From positions 1-48,808 of the forward strand of contig JALCBY010000025.1 of the NCBI GenBank assembly GCA_028066055.1: a DNA stretch of 48,808 bases, read 5' to 3'. This document shows, in pieces, positions 23,607-31,120 of this stretch (positions are counted from its first letter, which is position 1; every line of letters starts with the position of its first letter). This DNA is from Hyphomicrobiaceae bacterium (GTDB taxonomy: Bacteria; Pseudomonadota; Alphaproteobacteria; Rhizobiales; Methyloligellaceae). The notes under the pieces were generated by a model. It did no database searches, was not told the origin of the DNA, and was given only the letters and a program-made list of their open reading frames with translations. Both the position numbers and the translations under genes were made by a program.

Positions 23607-24227
23607 GTGATCGAGGCATTTTCACTCAAAAACGCCCACCTGTTCGGTGACGCTTTGGCTTCCCAGGCGCGGCTTCGTTACCTGGTGTTCGTCGAGCGTC
23701 GAATGCTGGAGCATCCTCACTACGAAGACATGGAGTATGACGAGTTCGATACTCCAGCCGCAGTCTATCTTGTTTGGCGAGATGCCCGTCAATGCGTTCG
23801 CGGCGTAGCCAGACTTGTCCCCACAATCATGCCTTACATGCTGGAAACATATTGGCCATTTCTGTGCCAAACGCGCCCTCTTCCGAAAGCGAAAGACATC
23901 TGGGAGATCAACCGTGTTTGCGTGGACCGCACGGTTGAACCGAAGATCCGCAGGTGTATTTTCCCCGAACTGCTGAGTGCGACTGCCGAATTCTGTATGA
24001 TGAACGGAATTCACGCCACCGTCGGCGTTACGCGCAGACACTTGCTCGACCACTTCAATCCCCAAGGGATCGAATGGCTCGGGGAAACCGCCGAGATAGA
24101 GGGCGAGCAGGAGGCCGCATTCTGGATGCCCCGGGAGTCGACGCGACCGACGGTCCACTGCGAAAAGTACGGAATTTCCGAACGAGTATTGTCGCTTGAG
24201 CCGGTTACCGGGCAGGCGGCTGCATGA
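23607..24227 (+). CDS. LuxI-family acyl-homoserine-lactone synthase
   Basis: The protein is 206 residues from a GTG seven bases after GAGGG. Family-conserved residues are present: Arg24 and Phe28 (RYLVFVE), Asp45 and Asp48 (YDEFDT), Arg69 (GVARLVPT), Glu100 and Arg103 (WEINRVCV). The otherwise conserved Trp near position 34 is Leu here. The YDEFDTPAAVYLV and MVPT-like blocks resemble synthases of the BjaI/RpaI group, some of which use branched or aromatic acyl-CoA rather than acyl-ACP. The acyl group cannot be predicted firmly. The stop overlaps the next gene as ATGA. Confidence 0.92.
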   Translation: MIEAFSLKNAHLFGDALASQARLRYLVFVERRMLEHPHYEDMEYDEFDTPAAVYLVWRDARQCVRGVARLVPTIMPYMLETYWPFLCQTRPLPKAKDIWEINRVCVDRTVEPKIRRCIFPELLSATAEFCMMNGIHATVGVTRRHLLDHFNPQGIEWLGETAEIEGEQEAAFWMPRESTRPTVHCEKYGISERVLSLEPVTGQAAA

Positions 24228-24481
24228 TGGCGGACAAAGCTTCTCAAATCAGCGGCAAGAACGCCGATCCCTATCAGGCACGAACGGCTGCGAACATGGC
24301 CGATGCACTCTCCTTCCTGATCCGGATTGCCCTCCAATCCGGAATGAAGGATGTCGCCGTCAGCCTCACCGAGGTTCGCAAGAAATTGCAGGCCATATCG
24401 GCCCACTCAGATACATCCGTTACAAAAAAGCGCCTTGGAACGGGTCATCGCGAAAGCGACCGCTTGAACAGGCCAAATTGA
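24224..24481 (+). CDS. Small protein coupled to the signal synthase
   Basis: The 85-residue protein is translationally coupled to the synthase (ATGA at 24224-24227). It has a central amphipathic helical region (ARTAANMADALSFLIRIALQ, about 19-38, then TEVRKKLQAI) and a polar, basic tail. It has no signal peptide or clear membrane span. I do not recognise a family. Coupling suggests it works with the synthase or the aminotransferase that follows. Confidence 0.65.
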   Translation: MMADKASQISGKNADPYQARTAANMADALSFLIRIALQSGMKDVAVSLTEVRKKLQAISAHSDTSVTKKRLGTGHRESDRLNRPN

Positions 24482-24517
24482 ACATTCGCCAATTTGAATA
24501 TTTGTGTGAGGACAGTG

Positions 24518-25828
24518 ATGAAGCCAGAGGCAACATTTCCGCAGCTCCAATCCGAATTCGATCGCAGCGAGTCGGGCGTTCGTTATTACTGTCGGCATAT
24601 GCCGGCAGTCTTCAGCCGGGCCCGAAACGCGCGCGTCTGGGACGAGACGGGTCGCGCGTATATCGACTTTCTTTCAGCCTGCGGATCGCTCAACTATGGT
24701 CACAACCATCCGGCTCTCAAGTCACGGCTTCTGGAATATCTGTCCTGTGATGGGGTTCTTGCAAGCCTCGACCTGCATACGAGCACGAAGAGGGAGTTTC
24801 TGACGGCTTTTCGTGAGTTGATCCTTGCTCCGCGCGGGCTGGATTACCGCATTCAGTTTACCGGCCCGACCGGCACCAACGCTGTCGAGGCGGCCTTGAA
24901 ACTGGCTCGCAAAGTGACCGGACGCCGAACAGTCGTCGCCTTCACGAACGCGTTTCACGGCATGACGCTGGGATCGATGTCGGTAAGCGGCCGGCGCGGT
25001 GAGCCGTCATCAGGGCATATCTTGCCTGACGGCGTCACACGTTTGCCATACGAAGGATATTTCGGGGCGGGCATCGCAGAACTCGATCGCTATGCGGCAA
25101 TGGTCGATGACCCAACGGGAGGTGAAGAGCCACCTGCCGCGATCATATTGGAGACCGTTCAGGGCGAAGGCGGATTGAATGTCGCGAGTGAGCACTGGCT
25201 GCGGCATGTCGCAATCCTGGCCGAAAAACTCGGCGCGCTTCTTATCGTCGACGATATTCAGGCCGGGTGTGGCCGCACGGGCAGCTTCTTCAGCTTTGAA
25301 CGGGCTGGAATCGCGCCGGATATCGTTTGTCTGTCGAAATCGCTCAGCGGCACGGGACTGCCGCTCTCGGTGCTTCTGATCGCCCCGCAACATGACAAAT
25401 GGTTGCCCGGAGAGCATAACGGCACATTCCGAGGCAACAATCTCGCCTTTGCCTCGGCTTCCGCGGCATTCGGGTTCTGGCGCGACAAAGAATTTCTGTC
25501 CGCTGTTCGAAAGTCCAGTCAATACATACGAGCCTGGCTTTCAAACACATCCGAAAAATTCGGGCCGGTTACTCTCAAGCCCAAGGGTACGGGTTTCATG
25601 TGCGGATTGGAATTCGCAAGGGCCGATATCGCAGAGCGTGTGTGCCGGGAATGCCAGGCACGCGATGTCCTCATCGAAACGTCCGGCCCGTCGGGCGAGG
25701 TGGTCAAAGTCATGCCACCCCTGACAATCGAACCGGAGCTTCTCGAGGAGGGACTGGGGCGACTGGACGAAGCCATCGTATCCGTGCTGCTGAATTCGCC
25801 GGACGTTGGAGAGCCCGTCGCCGCCTAG
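24518..25828 (+). CDS. EctB-like diaminobutyrate-2-oxoglutarate aminotransferase (class III)
   Basis: The 436-residue protein carries the class III aminotransferase core: FTGPTGTNAVEAALKLARK for PLP phosphate, AFHGMTLGSMS, LETVQGEGGLN, Asp245 in VDDIQAGCGRTG and the Schiff-base Lys274 in CLSKSLSG. These blocks are those of EctB, which transfers an amino group from glutamate to aspartate semialdehyde to form L-2,4-diaminobutyrate. No ectA or ectC lies beside it, so ectoine is not made from this locus alone. It closes a plus-strand run with the LuxI/LuxR genes. Siderophore or signal-related use of diaminobutyrate is possible. Confidence 0.85.
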   Translation: MKPEATFPQLQSEFDRSESGVRYYCRHMPAVFSRARNARVWDETGRAYIDFLSACGSLNYGHNHPALKSRLLEYLSCDGVLASLDLHTSTKREFLTAFRELILAPRGLDYRIQFTGPTGTNAVEAALKLARKVTGRRTVVAFTNAFHGMTLGSMSVSGRRGEPSSGHILPDGVTRLPYEGYFGAGIAELDRYAAMVDDPTGGEEPPAAIILETVQGEGGLNVASEHWLRHVAILAEKLGALLIVDDIQAGCGRTGSFFSFERAGIAPDIVCLSKSLSGTGLPLSVLLIAPQHDKWLPGEHNGTFRGNNLAFASASAAFGFWRDKEFLSAVRKSSQYIRAWLSNTSEKFGPVTLKPKGTGFMCGLEFARADIAERVCRECQARDVLIETSGPSGEVVKVMPPLTIEPELLEEGLGRLDEAIVSVLLNSPDVGEPVAA

Positions 25829-25906
25829 ATCAGGGACACTCGGCAAACTTCCGTCCCCGACCCTGCCGCTGCCCACCTTCAATCTTCCGCATGCCAACTC
25901 ACGGAC

Positions 25907-26542
25907 TTAGCTTGTGTCGGGCGTGTAGACGATGGCGCGGATGGGCGTCGGCTCATAGCCGGCTGCCGCGTTGTCCCGCTCGGGACAGTTGGAAACGACA
26001 ACCAGCACATCGGTTTCAGCCCGCAGATCGACATAATCCCCAGGCTTGGAAAAGCCATCTGCTATGGCAATCTGTCCATCTTCTCGGACCGGGACATACA
26101 TGAAGAAGTTCACGTTGGCGGCGATATCCTTTTCGTCCATGCCATGCTTGGCCAGTTCCTTTTCGAAATTTTGCTGGCATCCCCAATTGTTTTCCTTCTT
26201 GAAGCGAACCCGGTCGATTTCGATCGAGCAGCACCCGTACAACGTGTCATGCGACCCGCACGTATCGGCGATGATCGTCATCATCGGCCGCGCGCGTACC
26301 GACCAAAGGACGGTTCCCTGTCCCAGATAAATATTGTTGTTCAGCTTGATCGTGTTTGCCGCGTTGTAACGCTCGGCCTTGTTGGCTAGGTCATAGCAAA
26401 GGAAGTCGACCGCCTGCTGCCCTTCAAGATCAACCAACCGGACGACATCCCCCTTTCGAACCTCCGCACTCCACGGCTCGCACGCCGGCACGACGGTATC
26501 TTCAATCACCTGACCTGAAATCGTCGTCTGTCCCTCAGCCAT
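25907..26542 (-). CDS. DUF1989 (urea-carboxylase-associated type) protein
   Basis: The 211-residue protein starts at an ATG preceded by GGGGAAGGGA. It has the DUF1989 hallmarks QQAVDFLCYD, NNNIYLGQGTVLWS and the Cys/His cluster Cys95, His98, Cys104, Cys105, plus Cys122 in NWGCQQNF. Such proteins accompany urea carboxylase or guanidine-type systems and are thought to bind a metal. No urea carboxylase or allophanate hydrolase lies here. The gene is divergent from the PLP enzyme gene with the 22-bp palindrome at 26684 between them, so GntR control is likely. It points to a nitrogen-containing substrate. Confidence 0.8.
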   Translation of the reverse strand: MAEGQTTISGQVIEDTVVPACEPWSAEVRKGDVVRLVDLEGQQAVDFLCYDLANKAERYNAANTIKLNNNIYLGQGTVLWSVRARPMMTIIADTCGSHDTLYGCCSIEIDRVRFKKENNWGCQQNFEKELAKHGMDEKDIAANVNFFMYVPVREDGQIAIADGFSKPGDYVDLRAETDVLVVVSNCPERDNAAAGYEPTPIRAIVYTPDTS

Positions 26543-26683
26543 GTATGTATGTCCCTTCCCCTGACTGCGGATGCCGTGTCGTCCGGACGGCCGACGTTCA
26601 GCTCTCCTTCGTCCGCAATACCGCCCCGCATGCCGAATTTCGTGGGAAGGGGGTTGCGTCACGCACGGCATCATTGGATACTA

Positions 26684-26705
26684 GTTGTACTAATAATAGT
26701 ACAAC
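26684..26705. promoter_or_regulatory. Palindromic operator A (likely GntR/UTRA site)
   Basis: Arms GTTGTACTA (26684-26692) and TAGTACAAC (26697-26705) are a perfect 9-bp inverted repeat around ATAA. The site lies in the divergent promoter of the DUF1989 and PLP-enzyme genes. Its 14-base core is identical to the site at 48364-48377, and a 17/22 match is present at 39097. The GntR/UTRA gene at 38275 is the only regulator near all three. The remaining 244-base gap shows no other feature. Confidence 0.75.
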
Positions 26706-26786
26706 CATATCAATTATCCAAATCCGCGCCAACGGCCGGGTCGATTTGAGGGTTCGGGTGGAGACAAGCAGGAACGATCGGGAAGT

Positions 26787-28286
26787 ATGATGGGACCATT
26801 CGATTTTGCAACCGAAATAGACGACCAGCAGGTATATCGCCAGACCGTCGCGCGGCTTGGGGAGAGCGGCGTCACCCTGCCTACCTTTGCGCAACTTGCG
26901 GACCCCTTCACCCTTCCTGACACCCTACGTTCGAGCCTCGAGTCCATTGATCCCGATGCCGCCGACCCGGCCAACCTGTTTCGCGTGCACTGGTACAATG
27001 CACCCGACCGGAAGGGTTTTACCCGGACACCGTCCCACATCGTATTGCCCGAAAGCCTGACCGGCGTCCGGGCAAAAATCGTTGTAGCGTTGGGCGCTAA
27101 CTTTCCGATGATCAACGCACACAAGGTGCTTGCCGCCTACGCGTGTCTCGCCCCGCGCCTGGTGACCGGCCGCTTCGACCCTGCGCGTCAGCGCGCGGTC
27201 TGGCCGTCAACCGGCAACTACTGCCGTGGCGGAATTGCCATCTCGCGCATCCTCGGCTGCCGAGGGGTTGCCGTCCTGCCCGAAGGCATGAGCCAGGAAC
27301 GCTTCGACTGGCTGAATGCCTGGGCGAGCGACGAGGCCGACATCATCCGCACACCCGGCACCGAAAGCAACGTGAAGGAGATTTACGACAAGTGCGCCGA
27401 GCTCGAAAACGACCCCGACAATGAAATCGTCAACCAATTCTCCGAGTTCGGAAACTATCTCGGCCATTATGCCTGTACCGGCCCGGCTCTGGAGCGGGTG
27501 TTCGACGCGCTCCGGGATGATGATCCGGACCTGAACCTGACGGCATTCGTGGCAGCGAGCGGCTCGGCAGGCACGCTTGGCGCCGGCGACTACCTCAAGA
27601 ATAAACTGTCAGCCCGTATCGCCGTGGTCGAACCTATCGAATGCCCGACTCTTCTCTACAACGGCTATGGCGAACACAACATCCAGGGTATCGGCGACAA
27701 GCATATCCCGCTCATCCACAATGTCATGAACAGCGATTTCGTCATTGCCGTCTCGGACACGGCGACGGACGGCCTGAATATCCTGTTCAACACGCAAGAA
27801 GGTCAGCGTTATCTGGCGCAGCGCGTCGGGGTGGACGCGAACGTCGTATCCGCTCTGCACTATTTCGGCCTCTCGAGCATCTGCAACCTGCTCGCAGCCA
27901 TCAAACTTGCGAAATATCTCGACCTCACCGAACAAGACGTCATCGTCACGGTCGCGACCGATGCCGCCTCCATGTATGAGACCGAGAAGGCGGGTGCCCT
28001 GAAACACCTGGGATGGGACGGTGTCGACTCCGACGGTGCGGCGCAGCTCTGCGGCGCGCATCTGCAGACGGTAGCAACCGATCACGTCCTGGAGACCAGC
28101 GAAGTGGACCGCAATCGCATGTTCAATCTCGGCTACTACACCTGGGTTGAACAGCAGGGCATACCCGTTGGCGATTTCGACAGACGCCGGGACCAGTCGT
28201 TCTGGCGCGATCTGCATGGTCTCGTGGAGACCTGGGACGAACTGATCACGCGTTTCAACAAGGATATGCGATCGGCCGCCGCCTGA
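26787..28286 (+). CDS. Fold-type II PLP-dependent lyase-like enzyme
   Basis: The 499-residue protein belongs to the tryptophan-synthase-beta/cysteine-synthase superfamily. Lys113 in NAHKVLAAY is the probable Schiff-base residue, [13 protein letters not shown] (141-153) is the substrate loop and [15 protein letters not shown] is the phosphate-binding region. The length and insertions differ from ordinary cysteine synthases (about 310 residues), so it is a distinct subfamily. A beta-elimination, deamination or racemisation of an amino-acid-like intermediate is plausible. It heads a plus-strand operon with CoA-transferase and LLM genes behind operator A. The ATG at 26790 is an alternative start. 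Confidence 0.8.
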   Translation: MMGPFDFATEIDDQQVYRQTVARLGESGVTLPTFAQLADPFTLPDTLRSSLESIDPDAADPANLFRVHWYNAPDRKGFTRTPSHIVLPESLTGVRAKIVVALGANFPMINAHKVLAAYACLAPRLVTGRFDPARQRAVWPSTGNYCRGGIAISRILGCRGVAVLPEGMSQERFDWLNAWASDEADIIRTPGTESNVKEIYDKCAELENDPDNEIVNQFSEFGNYLGHYACTGPALERVFDALRDDDPDLNLTAFVAASGSAGTLGAGDYLKNKLSARIAVVEPIECPTLLYNGYGEHNIQGIGDKHIPLIHNVMNSDFVIAVSDTATDGLNILFNTQEGQRYLAQRVGVDANVVSALHYFGLSSICNLLAAIKLAKYLDLTEQDVIVTVATDAASMYETEKAGALKHLGWDGVDSDGAAQLCGAHLQTVATDHVLETSEVDRNRMFNLGYYTWVEQQGIPVGDFDRRRDQSFWRDLHGLVETWDELITRFNKDMRSAAA

Positions 28287-28316
28287 GGATGACGCCGCAA
28301 AAGGAGAGACATTTGC

Positions 28317-29291
28317 ATGATGGCTGAGGAAACACTCGTATTGCCCCACCTGGAACTGCGACGGCGCACCGCCGAGCGCGACAGGGGTCTGCGTGAAAAG
28401 GTGATGTCGCTGGAAGAGGCAGCGTCATTCGTCTCGGACGGCGATCATGTGGCCTTGGGCGGTTGCACCATGTCGCGCACGCCGACGGCAATGATCTGGG
28501 CGCTGGTGCGGGCGAAGAAGAAGAATCTCGTCGTTTCGCGCAGTATCATGTCGTCGGAGGGCGAGGTTCTGTACGGCTCGGGCATCTCCAATCATGTGAT
28601 TACCAGCTGGTTCAGCCAGGGAATCGTGTGGGGCGTCTCCAAGGTCATGCGCCACTATACGGAAAGTGGCGAGGCGCGCTTCGACGAATGGAGTCACATG
28701 TCGATCGGCCTGCGTTACCGGGCCGGCGCGATGGGCATTCCCTATATGCCGGTGCGCTCGATGATCGGGTCGGGCGTCAACGAGCGCCTGGGTGATGAAG
28801 TGAAAGAGGTCATCTGTCCGTTCACCGATGAGCGCCTTCTGGCCCTGCCCGCGCTCAATCCGGACGTGGCCCTCATTCATGTTCAGCGTGCGGATGCTTA
28901 CGGCAACGCCCAGCTCGACGGCCTCCAGTTCATGGACATTGACATCGCCATGGCGGCCAACCGCGTGATCCTGACCACCGAGCAAATCGTCTCCAATGAC
29001 AGCATCCGCCGCAGGCCGGATCACACGCGCATTCCCTTCTTTACCGTCGATGCGGTGGTCGAGGTGCCATACGGCTCGGCGCCGCATGAATGCTATGGCG
29101 TGTACGAGCCCTTCTTCGACCACATGGATACGCTCGCCGAGCAGACCAAAAAGGATCCCGAAGCCGGCATCAAAAAGTATCTCGACGACTTCTACTACGG
29201 CCCGTCGAGCTGGTCCGGCTATCTGGACCTGTTGGGGGCCGATGCCATCGTCGATGCGAGCCGGCGCGGACGGAGCATCTACAATGACTGA
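28317..29291 (+). CDS. CoA-transferase family I, subunit A (GctA-like)
   Basis: The 324-residue protein has the family I CoA-transferase alpha fold: SDGDHVALGGCTMSRTPTAMI at the start of the domain and ALIHVQRADAYGNAQLDGL in the middle. It resembles the glutaconate CoA-transferase A subunit in length. Start at 28317 follows AAGGAGAG. Together with the B subunit it would move CoA from a donor such as acetyl- or succinyl-CoA onto a carboxylic acid, preparing it for oxidation. It overlaps the B gene by eight bases. Confidence 0.88.
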   Translation: MMAEETLVLPHLELRRRTAERDRGLREKVMSLEEAASFVSDGDHVALGGCTMSRTPTAMIWALVRAKKKNLVVSRSIMSSEGEVLYGSGISNHVITSWFSQGIVWGVSKVMRHYTESGEARFDEWSHMSIGLRYRAGAMGIPYMPVRSMIGSGVNERLGDEVKEVICPFTDERLLALPALNPDVALIHVQRADAYGNAQLDGLQFMDIDIAMAANRVILTTEQIVSNDSIRRRPDHTRIPFFTVDAVVEVPYGSAPHECYGVYEPFFDHMDTLAEQTKKDPEAGIKKYLDDFYYGPSSWSGYLDLLGADAIVDASRRGRSIYND

Positions 29292-30054
29292 GCGCAAGAA
29301 CTACACCGCATCCGAACTGCTCGCCGTCATGAGCGCGCGCATTCTGAAAGACGGACAGATCGTGTTCGCCGGCGTCGGCATACCGCTGCTTGCAGCCACG
29401 CTGGCCCAGGGCGTCCATGCACCCGGACTCACCATTCTGTTCGAAGGCGGTGTGATCGGGCCGTTTGTCGTTCCGGGAGAGCTGCCACCTTCAACGAACG
29501 AACAGCGCTGCACGCGGCGCGCCAACATGGTGCTGCCCATCACCGACGTCCTGCTGCTGCTTCAGCGCGGCTACATCGACGTCGGATTCATGGGTGGCGC
29601 GCAGATTGACCGCTACGGCAATCTCAACAGCTCCTATATCGGCGATCCGGAGAAACCCGCAATCCGCCTGCCGGGAACAGGCGGCGGCAATGATATCTCC
29701 AGCCTGACCCAGATGATCGTCGCCATGAAGCATGAAAAGCGGCGCTTTGTGAACAAGGTGGACTTCATCACCAGTCCCGGTTTCATCGATGGCGGCTCCA
29801 GCCGCGCCGACAGCGGGCTCATTGCCGGCGGCATGTTCCGCGTCGTCACGGATCTCGCCATTCTCGCCTTCGACGACGACACCAAGGAAATGAAGGTTCT
29901 GGCACTTCACCCGGGGGTCGATCCCGACGAGGTGCGCGATAACACCGGCTTCGACATCACCATTCCCGACAATGTCGGGCGTACCGACCCACCGCAGAAG
30001 AACGAACTTGCGGTCCTGCGCAACCTTGATCCCGAGCGGTTGTACACGGCCTGA
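29284..30054 (+). CDS. CoA-transferase family I, subunit B (GctB-like)
   Basis: The 256-residue subunit has the LFEGG motif with Glu54 in the place of the catalytic Glu54 of glutaconate CoA-transferase beta. It also has GGAQIDRYGNLNSS and LPGTGGGNDI, which belong to the active site of this group. The ATG at 29284 overlaps the A subunit by eight bases, with GGAG eight bases upstream. The acid substrate is not determined; a dicarboxylate or short oxo-acid would fit the family. Confidence 0.88.
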   Translation: MTERKNYTASELLAVMSARILKDGQIVFAGVGIPLLAATLAQGVHAPGLTILFEGGVIGPFVVPGELPPSTNEQRCTRRANMVLPITDVLLLLQRGYIDVGFMGGAQIDRYGNLNSSYIGDPEKPAIRLPGTGGGNDISSLTQMIVAMKHEKRRFVNKVDFITSPGFIDGGSSRADSGLIAGGMFRVVTDLAILAFDDDTKEMKVLALHPGVDPDEVRDNTGFDITIPDNVGRTDPPQKNELAVLRNLDPERLYTA

Positions 30055-30091
30055 GGCGTCGCAACGCGAAAACCATCAAGAGGGACTTTAT

Positions 30092-31045
30092 ATGGCAGAA
30101 AACAAGACCGAATACGGCATCGCGATGCGCAACTTTCAGGCGTTTCCCGAACTGCCCGACGCGCAGAAACTTATGGATTACGGCGTGCGCATGGAAGAGC
30201 TGGGCTTTGAGTCCGTGTGGGTTTGGGATCACATACTGCTCGGCGTCGATCCCCATTTTCCAATCATCGATGCCCTGTCACTGCTGACTGCCGTCGCGGC
30301 ACGCACGGAAAAGATCAAACTCGGAACAGGCATACTTGTGCTGCCGCTGCGCAACCCCCTGGTGCTCGCAAAACAGCTCTCCAGCATGGATCTGATTTCC
30401 AAGGGCCGACTCGTCCTGGGCATGGCGTCGGGCTGGTACAAGCGTGAATTCGATGCGGTCGGCATCGATTTCCACAAGCGCGGCAAAATCATGGATCAGA
30501 ATCTCGAGATCCTGCAGCGGCTGTGGACCGAAGACATGGTGACGGGAGACTTCCCGCCACACAACATGCGGGAATCGGTCATGTTCCCCAAACCGTATCA
30601 AAAACCGCGCCCTCCGATTCTCATCGGCGGCTATGTCGATGCGGTCCTGAAGCGCGCGGCGCTTGGAGGCGACGGCTGGCTGACCTATTTCTACACGCCG
30701 GAGAGTTTTACCGAAGACTGGGCGAAAGTCCGTGCCTTCGCCGAGGAAGACGGCAAGGACCCCGACACGCTTCAATCGACCAACCAGCTGCCGATCATCG
30801 TCGGCGAGCGCGACAAGGTCGAAGCGGACATGAACGAGTGGCTCAACACCGAGTGGGATTTCGCAAGCTGGAGCAAGTCAACGCCTGACAGCGCCATCAT
30901 CGGCACCGTCGACGAATGCGTCGATCAGCTCAAAGCGCACGTGGACACCGGCATCGACCGGATCATTTTCGTTCCCTACCGATATCAGGACGATCAGGTC
31001 GAACTGATCGCGAGTGAAATACTGCCCAAGCTAAGGGCAGTGTAG
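30092..31045 (+). CDS. LLM-class F420-dependent oxidoreductase
   Basis: The 317-residue luciferase-like TIM-barrel protein has the segments GFESVWVWDHIL, VAARTEKIKLGTGILVLPLRNP and SKGRLVLGMASGWYKREFDAVG that typify F420-binding LLM oxidoreductases. An RPPILIGG segment follows. It starts after GAGGGA, 37 bases beyond the CoA-transferase genes. FMN use cannot be ruled out by sequence alone, but a complete set of F420 biosynthesis genes directly downstream on the other strand strongly favours F420. It probably catalyses a hydride transfer in the catabolic route of this operon. Confidence 0.87.
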   Translation: MAENKTEYGIAMRNFQAFPELPDAQKLMDYGVRMEELGFESVWVWDHILLGVDPHFPIIDALSLLTAVAARTEKIKLGTGILVLPLRNPLVLAKQLSSMDLISKGRLVLGMASGWYKREFDAVGIDFHKRGKIMDQNLEILQRLWTEDMVTGDFPPHNMRESVMFPKPYQKPRPPILIGGYVDAVLKRAALGGDGWLTYFYTPESFTEDWAKVRAFAEEDGKDPDTLQSTNQLPIIVGERDKVEADMNEWLNTEWDFASWSKSTPDSAIIGTVDECVDQLKAHVDTGIDRIIFVPYRYQDDQVELIASEILPKLRAV

Positions 31046-31059
31046 GGAACTCCTCCCGG

Positions 31060-31106
31060 GCCCTCATCCTTTCGCGAATTGCGTATTGATCGCGTTGGAT
31101 GAGGGC
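31060..31106. terminator. Hairpin between convergent LLM and cofC-fbiC genes
   Basis: GCCCTCATCC (31060-31069) and GGATGAGGGC (31097-31106) are perfect 10-bp inverted arms. Inner CGCGA and TCGCG pair as well, giving a long interrupted stem. It lies between two convergent genes and could act as a bidirectional terminator. The CCTCATCC/GGATGAGG arms also resemble a repeat common in some alphaproteobacteria. Confidence 0.55.
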
Positions 31107-31120
31107 TCAACCTTCTCCAG

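Noticed and set aside
24518-25828. Ectoine biosynthesis operon
   Set aside because: Only the EctB-like step is present; no EctA acetyltransferase, EctC synthase or EctD is encoded nearby.
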